From Karstenula rhodostoma CBS 690.94 (lineage: Eukaryota > Ascomycota > Dothideomycetes > Pleosporales > Didymosphaeriaceae): 64,000 nucleotides of DNA. The notes under the pieces are model-generated. The model did no database searches, was not told the DNA's origin, and saw nothing but the letters and a program-made list of their open reading frames with translations. The stretch covers positions 1,881,064-1,945,063 of the forward strand of contig MU001497.1 in the NCBI GenBank assembly GCA_010093485.1, in the 5' to 3' direction. Below, piece by piece: positions 1 to 11,916 of the stretch (the stretch's first letter is position 1; each line of letters opens with the position of its first letter). The position numbers were made by a program, and so were the translations under genes.

Positions 1-1718
1 AACCTCCGGGACGGTGATCTTCTCGGCCAGCTCGGCCACTATTATATCGATACCAGGCCATTGTACTGTTTTGGCAAAATGCAAGAGCCCAGAGAGCTGT
101 CGGGCTTGATGCTGAGGTAACAAAACGAGGTCGGACCTGACTTCATCTTTTGGCGCACTCGACCCGAGAAGCGAAAACAACCCCCTTGATTTTGAATCTT
201 GTACCGACGGGCTCGTATTGTATTCTTTGACAACCAAAATGTTGTCGAGAAATCGTCGCGCCAAGACAAGATCCCAGTCCGTTTTTCGCGTCTTCAGTTT
301 CAGGAATCCCTGGAAGTCCTGGGGACTCACATGCAGCTGGCGTTTGACGTCATCGACCTCCATGCTCGATATGGCGTCCAGACGAAGCAGAAGTTCACAG
401 GCTAAAGTGATTTGCAGAAGCAGGATATCTCGGTCTGTCCACAGCGGTTGTATGTCAGGGTCCACATCTGTTTCGGCCTCGCTCCAGAGGATCTGTCCAA
501 GTCGTATCCGCCATTCGACTAGACCAAAGTCGAACCACACTCCTCTTAACCGTAGAATCTTGAGCAATGTATCGATCTGGACCTTCATGCCAGTAGGATC
601 ATCCGCCGTGCTGTCGTATCCCGGGGGTGTAAGGAACTTTCCGAACAGGTTGGCGTATAGGTCTCCGGGAGCCTGGTTGTTGAGAATCGTCATCCGCTCA
701 GGGCTATCATGAAATGCCTCCACCAAGTCGCCGAGCTCAATGAGCCGGTCGTGCACCATTGCCATATCAACGGTTCTTATGCCAAGCCTCTCCGGGTTTT
801 GCTGCAGCAGCTGTTTGTTCCTCATGCCCTCCAGATACTCATTACTGGTCTGTGATTGTTGGAGGTCTGTGACAAGATGGTCGGAGTGCGGCAGCTCGAG
901 GAAGTGCGCAAACCCCATGGTCCCCTAATAACAAGCACGAGATTAGCCACGCCTGAGGTACGGTTAGAGACGGATTGTATGCGTACCGGCTCGAGGCCCT
1001 GCGCACTGAGCATGCTCGGCGCCTCTACCACGTCCAAATCATAGCCTTGATACGGCCTGTCCTGGTCTGAGGATTGCTGTAGCGAGGGCAGGTGTCTGTG
1101 AAGCGTCGCAGCAGAGTAGGCGGGCTCGGCGAGTTGCACAGAATCCGACACGTCTTTTATATGCAATTCCGCGTCCCATGGGTAAGACACCCTGGGAACA
1201 GCACGCCTGTCCGTCTTCTGGAGGAAGAAGTTGGGTGCGCCGGAGAAAAGCGTATGTATATGTTCCTCGCTGAGCTTCTCTACAGTCGGTTGCTCTGTCT
1301 TTTCTGGTTCTGGTGGCTCTGGTGGCTCTGTCGGCTCTGGCGAAGGCGTGTGCAGCGGTGCGTCTCCCGCCTCGGCCCCAGCGCGGTGAACATGGACGGA
1401 GCTGCTCGACTTGGCAGGACTGGTAGATTCGGCGATTTTGGAGTCTCGCGGCGGTCTCGCAGTGCCGTCTTTCTTGACAGCGACGGGTATCTTTGAGACA
1501 AACGGCGCCATTAGCTTCGGTGGTCACATAGCGGGGTGGGTGGAGGTAAGTGGTGGGCGTACAGGTGCAGCAGCAGCGTCCTTGCCGCCGTCTGCTGCTC
1601 TTCTTTGCTTCCGCGACCTGAAGAAAGCAACAAGCCTCTGTCGCCTGCTCTGCTTCTCGTTCCCCGGTGCTATCTGGGCATCGGCAGCTACGTTCTTCAG
1701 GCGTTTGCGTAGCGGCAT
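1..1718 (-). CDS. Unknown protein, partial at left edge (C-terminus missing)
   Basis: I do not recognise this gene. It runs off the window at base 1. A clear 62-base intron at 925-986 (donor GTACGC, branch-like CTAAC, acceptor TTATTAG) joins two frames without a shift; from 924 to base 1 the frame stays open for about 300 residues of leucine-rich, probably helical sequence. A second, weaker intron (1515-1562, 48 bases, donor GTACGC, poor branch point) would add a short basic first exon starting MPLRKRLKNVAADAQ at 1718. If that intron is not real, the start is the ATG at 1511 (MAPFVSKIPVAVKK). The N-terminal part is Ser/Ala-rich and then Pro/Glu-rich (EPTEPPEPPEPEKTEQ), so probably disordered. 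No signal peptide or membrane segment is seen. The locus is likely real; the function and exact start are open. Confidence 0.65.
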
Positions 1719-3049
1719 GGTGAGTTTGCTATGTCGAGTAGGGAGAAGGCGTGACGCATGCTGGCAAGGGATATTTGTGCAAGGCGCGTCCCCGGCGGCG
1801 TCAACAAATTACCCAGGCCTGGTCTCGTCAATGGCCCAGGCGAGATGGATCAAACAGGGCAGCCATCCTTGACGCCTGGAACCTGGAACAACAACGCGCC
1901 CACGGCGGACGGAGCAGTTCCCTGTCACGCATCCCGCCTATCGTTGACCCACGCGCGTGACGGCCTATCGCTGGCCTGACACGCCACTTCCATCGCGGCT
2001 GCATCGACACCCGCCCACGCCTCTTCAATCGTGTCTTGACCTCCCACCCTTCGACAGGCATCCAGGAGCCTTTGTTTCAAACGCGCTTGGGTGCACGAGC
2101 TGACGAGGTGGCTGTTCGCCCATTGTAAACGAGATGAGCCCTGCCATGGAAGCGGAGCCGGCTTCTGGAAGCTCAGACGACGCCAAGGCCCATTTTCCCG
2201 GTTCCAAGCGCGGGGTCCCTTAGTCATGCCAGCTGGCCCCCACCCCGCCATCCCGCCATCCCGCCATCTATCCCGACCTGTCATTGGTTGAAAATACGCC
2301 TCCCTTCTGACAACGATCTGGCCAAGTCAACCAGCAAGTACATTCTGCTTACACAACGGCACAGTAACCAAAGCCAACGCCATCAAAGGCCTCACCACAG
2401 GCCTCATATCAACGAGTTCACTGTGCCGAGGGACTTGCTGGAGTACTTCTTCCTGAATGAACGGCTACCGGGGAAGCTTGGTCGGTCGTACCATGGAATC
2501 GTATTGGTTTCGTGGTAAGCTTATGTCACCGACCGTGCTATGTACGTATCACAAGACCTTCAGGCAGACGGGATGTGTGCTTGTTCAACCGATTTACCAT
2601 GAAACAGATATTCACGCCGCATATGCCTCTTACAAGCCCCCAAAGATTTTGATTCACTGCTGTCTGAGTCTTCTCTTGTCGATCGCAACAGACGTGTCTC
2701 ATTTTTGGCTCTTGATGACACTGTTAGGGCCTGGGCTTGTCGTTGCGTTCCAACTCCGCTTTCATGTACTGGATTGGGTGAACCCTACTTCACCTCTTAC
2801 TGCAGTGTTCGAGACCTCTCACTACACGCTCAAAAGTCTCTTACTGCCCGGTCCGAGGCCTTTTAGTGCAGGAGCGCTGCACCATTCTCACTTGCCATTC
2901 TTGATATTTCACTTGAACCTCAACTTTGACGACTTGTTAAGATCTGCTCTTCGGCATCATTCGCTTCAACCCGACTATCGCTCTCTTCCCACTCGTATCG
3001 TAAGCTGGATATATTTCCCTTACACCACGTTGCAGAGCGCATTTTCACC
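1719..3049. other. Intergenic region, no gene recognised
   Basis: This lies between two divergently transcribed genes and should hold both promoters. Short open frames exist on both strands, but none shows a recognisable motif or plausible splicing. A frame open from 2457 runs into the next gene, but its first ~190 codons look like non-coding sequence. A short direct repeat of cccgccat units is at about 2247-2268. Confidence 0.5.
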
Positions 3050-4828
3050 ATGGGTGGACACGCCTTCCGGGGCCTCTCCTGCCCTCGCATGTCGCCAGAG
3101 GTGTACCTCAAAATACGCGAACAAACCACTAATGTACGTACACCATTCCACGAAAGGCCTGCGAGCGTCTCTTGTGTGGTCTCTCCTCCATGCTGACCAC
3201 GCCCAGATCCTCCGCTCGCTCTTCGCGCACGTCGTCGTCCCCACAGAGATGCCCGAAAAACCCGACTACGGCGACGTCGACTTCCTCGTCTCCGGTTTCC
3301 TGCTCGAGCCACCCGACTCCCCCCTAAACTGGCAGCGCATGGTCTCCACTACCAGAGACGCGCTCAATACCCCCCACGGCAGACAGGGTCACCTAAACCC
3401 CGACGTCATGTATTTCGCAATCCCCCATCCGAACGGCGAACACTGGATCCAGATCGACGTCAAAGTCTGCGCCACGCCTGACGAGGAAACCTTTGCGTGG
3501 ATGCAGTTCCAGCTGCTCTACGCCAGCGGTCTGAAGATGCTAGGCTCCCTGGTCAAGCCGCTGGGATTGACGATCAGTCCGGCGGGTCTGCACATCCGTG
3601 TGGAAGAGATGGAGTCCACCAATTTCCCAGGGAGTTTGGTCTTTGTGACCATGGAACCTGGCGACGTGCTCAAGATTCTGGGGCTGGACAGGCGCTTCCT
3701 GCGTGCGGGTTTTGACACTGTGGAAGAGAGTGTGTTTTATCTGCTTTCTATGGGACAGTGATGGAGGCTGACAAGACAGTCTGTGAGTACTTCACTGGGA
3801 CTTGGGTGTTCAACCCGGCACACTACGCAGCCCGTCTCGAAGAGGGAAAGTACCGCGACCACCTCGAGGACCGCTCTGGGCCGTGGGTCGCCTTCGTCAC
3901 CGAATGGCTACCGCAGCGCTATCCTGGCTATCGTCTACCTGACCAAGACATCCCGTTGCACGAGTGGCGCAAGCAGGTGAGGATTGCCGTGCGTGAGAAG
4001 GTCTTCACCATGTTTCCACACATCACACCGGAGTATTACGCGAAGCGCGCTGCTCACCTGAAGGAGGTCGAGGAGCAGCGTCTCCAGCAGCTACTTACGG
4101 TGAGCATCCCCGTGGGACAAGATGGCTGGAGCGACAGCATCCCCGAGCCCACCGTGGTCGTCCAAGACGCAGCACCAGCGACACCACCACGCAAGCCCAC
4201 CATCCAAGCGCAATGGGATACCGCGTGCACCTCAGATCCCCACAGTTTGACGCCAGGCGCCACTGGAGGCCTCTCCTTCTCGCCTCCGCCAACACCCCCG
4301 CGAACGCCGCCTCCCTCGGTTCAGTCCAGCAAGCTTGAGACCCCAACTACCGGTAACCCTCTCTCAACACCCCTGCACCTCCAGCACCTCCCCCGCAACC
4401 CTCCTCTCGAGTTCATGGCCCACCCACCCCCGACCTCCATGTCCCCCGCCGCCAAGCTTCTCTGCCTCGCCCGGTGGACGCTCTTCGACCACACAACCGG
4501 AGCGCCGTACCTCGCCTGCACACCGCGCGAGAAGACTTTTTCCATGTGCTGGAGCGACAGCGGCGCGAGCGACGAGGTGCTTGTCGCGTGGGCGCAGGAT
4601 ATGTGGTGGGGTGTTTGGGTAAGGCAGGCGCGGGTGAATTATGTAGGGATGTGGAGACGGCGGTTTGAGAAGGAGGATGCGAAGAGGGAGAGGGAGAGGG
4701 TAGAGAAGGAGAAGGCGGAGAACGAGAAGGTGGAGAAAGACAAGGAGGGGGTGGAGAAGGTGGAGGTGGAAGTTGAGGCTAGGAGGGCGAAGATTTTGGA
4801 GAGGTTGGCGGCGATTAATGGGTGCTGA
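3050..4828 (+). CDS. Nucleotidyltransferase-fold protein of a fungal conserved family
   Basis: Three exons give 551 aa: 3050-3133, 3207-3729 and 3780-4828. Intron 1 (73 bases) has donor GTACGT, branch GCTGAC and acceptor CCCAG. Intron 2 (50 bases) has donor GTGTGT, branch CTGAC and acceptor ACAG; removing it turns an apparent stop/frameshift at 3759 into continuous sequence (TVEE-ICEYFTGTW) and the total length becomes a multiple of three. The N-terminal domain has the nucleotidyltransferase pattern: Asp51 and Asp53 in KPDYGDVDFLVSG, and a third acidic position, Asp112, in WIQIDVKVC. A following segment (residues ~210-300) is typical of this Dothideomycete family; next come a proline/threonine-rich linker and a highly charged Lys/Glu coiled-coil C-terminus. 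Substrate and role are unknown. The start was chosen because intron 1 begins exactly 28 codons after this ATG. Confidence 0.8.
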
Positions 4829-5145
4829 ATAGGGATTTGGTTGGTGCGATGCACGCTGCACTGGGGGTTAAGTCATGCATGGGATGAGTAACGGCATGAA
4901 TAGCGGCGCGTGGAACCGGTCGCTTTGACAACGCCGATCTACGCCCTGGAAAAGCTTTGGATATAATTGTTTGGGAAACACCTCATTCTTTGATAGGTGG
5001 ACTTGCACATCGATATTATGATAGACAGAGGTCCCGATCCAGACACGATATCCATATTAGCGTGATGCATCCAACACTCGGAGATGTTCTCTCATCGATC
5101 TTCACCGATCATCATCGTAACCTCACCTTTTCATATTCCCTCTCC
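4829..5145. other. Convergent intergenic region
   Basis: This lies between the 3' ends of the nucleotidyltransferase-like gene and the Nudix gene. Moderately AT-rich; no gene, repeat or RNA was seen. It presumably holds both 3' untranslated regions. Confidence 0.5.
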
Positions 5146-5936
5146 TCAAAGCATCGTCTTCGCGAAGTGCAGTCCCTCAGCCCAATGCCAAAGCCTGGCA
5201 TCCACCCGCTTTCCCTCCTTGTCGTACTGGATCAATCGCTCATACAACTCTTCCAGTGGAACCACTACCCGCTCGATGAACTCGCCATCATCTAGCGCCT
5301 GCTCCGGCTCTTGGTCGCCCTCCTTCAACTGCACCTCGACTGTTGCTAGCTGCATATTCGCCGTGCTCATGCCCGGGTCGCTTACAATGGTTGGGCTCAG
5401 ACTAGTCACCTCGCCCCTGTATCCCGTTTCCTCGTGCAGCTCGCGAATGCTTGCCTCCTTGGGGGTCTCCTTCTCGTCGACGAGTCCCGCGGGAAACTCA
5501 ACGCAGACGGCGTCAACGGGCGGGCGGTATTGCAGGATGATAATGGTCGAAGGTGGGCGGTTCGGGTGCCGTATCACGGTGCTGATAGCGACGGCATCGA
5601 CGCCAGACTTGCCGCGCGTCTTGCGCGAGGCGGCTTCCCACACGCGCGACTTGCCGGTCTGGTCAGACCACGAGATCTTCTGGAATTCGATCCTGAGGTG
5701 GAAAAAAATGAGGTTTTAGCCGGGGTGGCGAAGGCGTTTCCTGAGTCAACATACCACTTGGCCTCGTCGGCCGGGAGCGCGTCTACGGATGTGATTTTGG
5801 GTGCTTGCGGCATATTGTAGGCTGCGAGGAGCGGGCGTTGGGTGCTCAACAGGCGGGTGATTGGGGCCTTAGAAGCACTACGGCAATGACTCGGGAGGCT
5901 GCGTCTAACCAATATGTAAGAGTAGCTCAAATGCAT
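5146..5936 (-). CDS. Nudix hydrolase, ADP-ribose/ADP-sugar pyrophosphatase type
   Basis: Two exons: 5936-5755 and 5692-5146, split by a 62-base intron (donor GTATGT, acceptor CTCAG) that restores the codon for Trp61. The product is 242 aa from the ATG at 5936, or 201 aa from the internal ATG at 5813 (MPQAPKITSVDALP). The longer form adds an Arg/Ser-rich, acid-free leader that could target mitochondria. The Nudix box is complete at about residues 130-152: Gly130, Glu136, Arg144-Glu145, Glu148-Glu149, matching G-x5-E-x7-RE-U-x-EE-x-G-U. Upstream PPVDAVCVEFPAG and the general length match the fungal YSA1/NUDT5-like ADP-sugar pyrophosphatases, which hydrolyse ADP-ribose to AMP and ribose 5-phosphate. 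The exact substrate cannot be told from sequence. The gene is intact and ordinary in composition. Confidence 0.9.
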
Positions 5937-6489
5937 TGGAGGGGGTACTGTACTTCGTGGCTGTGGGATGGATGCGTCATGGTGGTGAGCGAACGACTTC
6001 CCCGCTGTCGTCATCATTGCACTAGCGCGTTTTCCAAGGTTCCAAGGTTCGCGCGCCATCACATGACATATACAGTAGACACCAGGGCAAAGTCCGAGTA
6101 CACTTAGTACCGTATGGCTCAAGCCAACATCGAGCGAAGTTGGTCCCTGTCTCCCCGCAAATGGCGTAGAGCAATTCTTGAGGGTATTGAATAAAATCTC
6201 TGAGTACTATAACGCATCGTCAGCACCAAATATTGCTCAACTCCGAGGACACAAAGTGGCATACAGAATTCTAGTACTTGAATAGTTACGGTCAAGCCTC
6301 AGTAACATCCCTGGAGTCATGTTATTAAGCACCGAACACTTTGCCAGCGCCACAAACATCTCGCTCTGAGACCTGGTCCGTTCGTGCGCCGCTCGCTGCA
6401 GTCGGATACAAATCAGCTACCGCCAACACAAACCTCTGTCGCGCCATGATCACCCCTGCGACGAGCGAATCTAGTACGGACCGCAGTGT
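5937..6489. other. Intergenic region
   Basis: This lies upstream of the Nudix gene and upstream of the tannase relic. No intact gene is seen. The part from about 6340 may contain unrecognisable 5' remains of the tannase pseudogene (a frame with RPWNG resembling the tannase WNGR segment). Confidence 0.4.
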
Positions 6490-7592
6490 AGAGACTGACA
6501 ATGAACCTTGGGCACGGCGCCAATCTCGGCCTTGGAACGGTCACGTTCGGCAGGAAGTCTATGAGTTCTTCCTTAACAAGCCTGAAAATGTCAATGGCGT
6601 TGGGTACCGAGCCGCTCACATCGAAGCATAAGTCGGAAAGCAGGTGGTCTCACAGTACTACGAGAAGAATGCAAGCTACAACTACTGCACTGGCTGCAGC
6701 ACTGGTGGACGACAAGTATTTGAAGAGGCAATCCTATATCTCGGAGGCTTCGACGGCATCTTCATGGGATCTATGGGCGTGTGCTGGTTGCATATTATTG
6801 CCTCCAAAGGTATTTTTGTGCATCGGCGGGAATGGTGATCTCGAATCCCCCAGCCACATCACCGCAACCCAGGAATCCGCTGTCGTTGCTGGAAGAAAAA
6901 ATCACCGTAGTTTCAGTCAACACCGTGCGCGCAAAATCACCGCCACTCCCTGACTCCTCGGAGGACATTGTGTATCCCGCATTCAGGCTCGGTGCCAGCA
7001 CTTCGCTGTTCTCAGTGAACACCAAAGTCGTCAATTGCACTACGGTCCGCGATGGGCTACACACTCGTGGAAGACTACTGATGAGGCGCGGTGTACAACT
7101 GAAGTACATGGACACCCAAAAAGTTCTCGACCGCAGGGTTGAACCCGTGTGGTATCAACGTTGCGGAAGGCTCATCCCACAACGTGTTTGCGTACCGTGC
7201 TCGCGGCGGAAAGTTTCTTGCCTTCTCCGGTCGCGCAGATCCAACTGTGGCATTTGCGCTCGCATCAAGGACCCCCTAGCGCACCGCTGAAGCATTGGAT
7301 CTCATACTGGATGACATGCATGGTCTTTTTCAGTTTTTCCACATCCCCGGTATGGATGACTGCCCCGGTGAGGTTGGACAATGGTCTATGGGAAACCTGG
7401 AGTCGACCGACCGACGGGCTCACCGTTCAACGATGGCCAAAGGGGCGCGCGCCAGCTACGCTCGTTGGAACGAAGTTTGTCGACGACAAACTGGACGTTG
7501 GAGGTTTTCGAAGCCGAATAACGCATTGCGTGTATCCTACGATAACATCAGTCTCTGGAACGGTGTTGACGGAAGCTGTTTGGTGCACCTGA
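6490..7592 (+). pseudogene. Tannase / feruloyl esterase family relic
   Basis: Several frames in succession match the fungal tannase/feruloyl esterase family (secreted serine esterases cutting plant phenolic esters). In order: LGHGANLGLGT (family TGH motif); YEFFLNKPENVNGVGYRAAH; an in-frame TAA at 6629-6631; then NYCTGCSTGGRQ with the nucleophile Ser of CSTGGR, FDGIFMGSMGVCWLHI, FAYRARGGKFLAFSGRADP, FFHIPGMDDCPGEVGQW, and GTKFVDDK near the end. These pieces lie in different frames, so there are at least two frameshifts, a loss between the first segments, and a further stop (TAG at 7278-7280). The central region around 6830-7150 is unrecognisable. Composition is not strongly AT-biased, so the decay is only partly RIP-like. 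It sits next to the large TIR transposon, which may explain its loss. Confidence 0.8.
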
Positions 7593-7850
7593 TGGAATTC
7601 ATTTCACAGAGAGGCGCGATCGACTAATGTGTATTTTCACGAATAACACAATCCGCCCATGCCCTATCAACACCGCTTCGGATGCCTAATGGCGTGATCC
7701 AAACCTGCGCTGAGTTGGGAAAGCGGTCGATGTGGCTAAGCCCGAGTTTTTCCCGCATGCGACATTTCGTTCGGCCACGGCTAGATTTTCGTTGACCCCT
7801 GCAGGCACGATTCGCCTCGTCTTAATGCGGTCCTTGATACGCAATAGATT

Positions 7851-7915
7851 GGATCCACGTCGCGGGCAGGCCTCTAAGTAATCGCGGGCAGGCCTATAAC
7901 TAAATCTAGTTAAGT
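7851..7915 (+). repeat. Left terminal inverted repeat
   Basis: 65 bases with two direct copies of CGCGGGCAGGCCT. CpG and CpA steps are retained, unlike the interior immediately next to it. Confidence 0.85.
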
Positions 7916-10724
7916 TTTATATAGACTAAGAAGCTATTTTAAAATACTACTCTATAAAGTAAATTACTATAAAAAGAAATTTTTTTTTAATAACTAAGTT
8001 ATTATATTACTTAATATATAGATTCTTAATATTAGTATTTTAATTAGTATTATATATTATATATTATATTTATTACTTTCTATTACTAATATTAGCTATT
8101 ACTTTTTATTAATTTAACTAATTATATATTTATTTTATATAAAAACTTAGTTATAATTATATTAAACTTTATTTTTAATATTTTTAATATTAATAATAGT
8201 ATCTTATTACTAATAAAATTAATATAAAACTTAGTATTTTATATATTTATAACTTAGATATCTATACTTTCTATATCTAATTCTAATAATAATACTATTA
8301 ATAAATATATAAAAAGATATAAAATACTTTATAATATTAATATTAATAATACTATAAGTAATTCTAATAATAAAGGATTTATTAAGGAACTTTTAGAAGT
8401 TATTTAATAGTAGTATTATATTATTTATATAATAGGTACTTATATATTATATTAATATAAATTTAAAAATCTAATTATATATAGTAATATTAATTATACT
8501 AATTTTTATATATATAAAGGACCTTTATATATTTATAAACTAGTATCTAAAATAGTATTACTATTATTATTAGTAATAATTAAATTCTTAGATAATTAAG
8601 GCTATAAGTATTAAGTTATATATAAGAAAACTAAATAGTATAAAAATATTACTAGTAAATAATATAAATATAAAGTATAGTATTTATAATATAGTAGATA
8701 TAAATATATTAAAAAGAAGAATTACTAAAAGTTTAATATAAGATTTTAGAAATATAGCTATTTATATATATTATATATTATTACTATAAATATATTTAAT
8801 CTAGAGACTTTAGAATAGAAGATTCTATATATAGAAAGTTAGAAATATAAGTAATAATTTTTATTATATAATTACCTACTATATAAGAATATATATATAT
8901 ACTTTAAATATAAAAATAAATAGTAAAATAAAGATATTAAATAAAAGGTAATTATATACTTTAGTACTTCTATTACTAATATATATAGTATTATAATAAT
9001 ATTATATTATAACTTTTTAAGTATCTAGCTAATATATAATAATATATATAACTTATACTTATAGTATAAGTATAGAGAGTTATAATTAAAAATAAAAATA
9101 AAACTATTAAGAAAAAAGTTAATAAAAAAAGGATATTTTTTTAAATAAATTATATACTAGATTTTTTTAAATTTAATATATTTACCTAAAGTCTAGAACT
9201 AGTATCTAGTATAATTAGTATATTATTATTTTTAATTAATATTATTTTATTTTAGCTAAACTCTTAGTACTAGAATTCCTATTTATAATTTTCTAGGTAT
9301 AAATTTAATATTAATAAATATATTACTTATTTTTTTTTTATTTATTTATATTATTAGTAAGTTTTTATATAGGTACTAGATACTCTTCTTATTAACTATA
9401 TCTTTAAGATAAATAAATATAATTAATTATTACTTAATATTATTAGTTCTAATAATAGTAATTATATAATATATCTTAATATATACCTTATATTAATATA
9501 TAATAAAAGAGCCTATAATCTTATTTTTAGCTAACTAAGAAAACTATTTAATAAATTTAAAATCTAACTAAAAATTATTATTATAAATAGAAATTTTATT
9601 ACTATTAATACTATTATATTAAGTTTTTTAGATATTCTATACTTATTTTACTAATAATATATAAATAAGTTAATATAGACTTATATATATATTATATATA
9701 TAGAGAAGTTTAGCTAATATTATAATAGTACTAATTAGATTAATATACTAAAGATTAAGAACTTTATAAAAATATATTATTAAATACTTAATATAGAGAC
9801 TATTAAAGTTTTTAAAAATTATTTTTAGAGTATTAAATCTATATTCCTATATATAGAGTAATATCTATATAAAATCTAATTAAATAACTATATAAATACT
9901 TTACTTAACTATTATATAAACTATTACCTATACTATAGATTAATAATAATATTAAAAGTTAAAAGTATATATATCTATATTAAGTAATAGTTAAATACTA
10001 CTAATAGTAATTTTTTATATCTATATAAATACCTTATAAGTTTTTATAAAAATTAAAATAATATTTATTAGCTTACTAATAATATTATTACTAGTAAAAT
10101 TACTTATTAAATATTAGATTTTATATTTAAAGTTATATAGAGCTATATTACTAATTATATAATTATACTTATATATTAATAACTAATACTTATATATAGA
10201 TATATAAGAAAAGTTAAAAATATAAAATATATTTTACTTTATTATAAAAACTTTTAGTAAATTATAATAGATATATCTTATAACTATATAATAATAAAGA
10301 AAGACTATAAATTAGTAAGCCTTTAAACTACTAATTTTAATATATATTAGTAAATATTATATATATAAGATTTTTATATACTATTTATTAAATATATATT
10401 TAAGCCTATTATCTAATATATAAAGTATCTAATTTAGAGTATTAAATATAAGTTTATATTAGCTAAGTATTTTAATAATAACTATCTATTAGAAATACTA
10501 ATATAAGTATTTATAAGTTAGTAACTAGTACTAAAGATTTTTATAATTCTTTATAAATTAATTTAGTAATATTAGATATAGATACTATATAAATAAATTA
10601 TAAATTTAAATAATATAGATATTTAGATAATATAACTATTAATTTAGCTAATAATTTAGCTAGTAATATAGCTTTTACCTAATATATAAAAGTTTATTAG
10701 TAAATAATAATTTATAATTATTAT

Positions 10725-10920
10725 ACTTTTAAATAGTTAATATAGTATCTATAAGTACTACTAACCTATAATTAGACTACTTTTAAGTAATTAATATAGT
10801 ATTTATAAATATTACTAGTCTATAATTAGACTACTTTTATATAATTAATATAGTATTTATAAGTATTACTAGTCTATAATTAGGCTACTTTTAAATAACT
10901 AATATAATATTTATAGGTAA
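10725..10920. repeat. 54-base tandem repeat inside the transposon
   Basis: About 3.5 copies of a 54-base unit; the TAATATAG landmark recurs at 10738, 10792, 10846 and 10900 (TAATATAA). A period divisible by three could mean it once lay in coding sequence, but no frame survives. Confidence 0.75.
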
Positions 10921-11307
10921 TATATAATTATACTAATATATATATAAAAAAGTTTTTATAAGTAATAATTATTTATAATTTAATATATACTAATATCTCT
11001 ACTTATATACTATATATTATATAAAAACTAGTAAGGATTAATTTAAAATAAATAATATTATAAGTAAATAATTCTTTAAAATTTAATAGAAGTTAATTTT
11101 ATATATAGGCTATTTTTATACTTATATATATATATATTATAGAGCTTTTTTATATAGCTAGATTTTTATTTAATTAAGTTTACCTTATTAAGCTTTTAAT
11201 AATATTATAGTAGTTTTATTATTAAAAAATACTATATACTTATAGTAAATTATACTATAATATAATTTATTTATATAGTATTTTAGCCTATAGGACCCCC
11301 TATATAT

Positions 11308-11372
11308 ACTTAACTAGATTTAGTTACAGGCCTGCCCGCGATTACTTAGAGGCCTGCCCGCGACGTGGATCC
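11308..11372 (-). repeat. Right terminal inverted repeat
   Basis: Inverted copy of 7851-7915, followed by T and then the AATAGATT duplication. The single difference (G for A in GGCCTGTAAC) is a transition. Confidence 0.85.
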
Positions 11373-11373
11373 T

Positions 11374-11916
11374 AATAGATTGCGCGTCCGATTAAGGTCA
11401 CCATTGCTGATCCCCGATGCCAAGTAGAACGTTCTGAGAGTCCTTGGCTGTCCTGAATTAGCTGGAGGCCGCGTTTTGCGTCGCCTGCATTGCAAGAGGT
11501 TAGCATGACCCTGGGTATTATTAGCGAGAAGGACTAAAGGAGAACTGCTGTCTTGTCAGTATGCTCCACTAGTACGGCATCGCCCGGGGGGCTATCGAAA
11601 GCAGTAATTTAGTTGTGCACAATGTCGCTGCTAGGGTGTCGAGAAGCCATGCATTCTGCGGATTGGTGTATATGGCAAATAGTGGTTCCGAATTCCAACA
11701 CTTGTTAGATAGCAACGAATGAAAGCAAAATTGGCAATGCGAATTCCGGGCAACTGTTTAGCGAAAAGATGGCTAGCAGACACGGTTGACTTCTCACCGG
11801 GTGAGATAAAAAAGGCTCACCACCGCACTCAATGCGATGCAGCCTGGAATAGATGTTTACAAGAATTAGGTCGTTCGGCATTAGGGTTGAAGTGTTATAA
11901 CGTTCTTCACCTCGAC
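11374..11916. other. Intergenic flank of the transposon
   Basis: GC content returns abruptly to normal here. It contains the target duplication and presumably the 3' end of the rhodopsin-domain gene. No gene was recognised; short frames are not convincing. Confidence 0.5.

Larger units (their letters stand above)
7851..11373. mobile_element. RIP-degraded DNA transposon with 65-base terminal inverted repeats
   Basis: The ends 7851-7915 and 11308-11372 are inverted copies matching at 64 of 65 positions by eye (one A/G difference). They start GGATCCACGTCGCGGGCAGG. Just outside, AATAGATT occurs on both sides (7843-7850 and 11374-11381), with one extra T at 11373, which fits an 8-base target duplication of the hAT type. 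Each end contains the motif CGCGGGCAGGCCT twice in direct order, as expected for subterminal transposase-binding sites. The 3.4-kb interior is extremely AT-rich with no CpA/TpG or CpG and no open frame, so any transposase is destroyed. The superfamily is inferred only from the duplication length; a MULE-like element is also possible. Confidence 0.85.

Noticed and set aside
2457..3049. Long open frame joined in phase to the nucleotidyltransferase-like gene
   Set aside because: The translated text looks random, and the ATG at 3050 followed by a well-formed intron explains the family N-terminus.
3755..3763. Frameshift or bicistronic TGATG junction
   Set aside because: A 50-base intron (3730-3779) restores a continuous family-like protein and a total length divisible by three.
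4364..4861. 165-codon antisense frame over the coiled-coil region
   Set aside because: It mirrors the Lys/Glu-rich repeats of the real gene and has no motif of its own.
5084..5719. 211-codon plus-strand frame
   Set aside because: Antisense shadow of the Nudix gene, whose catalytic box is on the minus strand.
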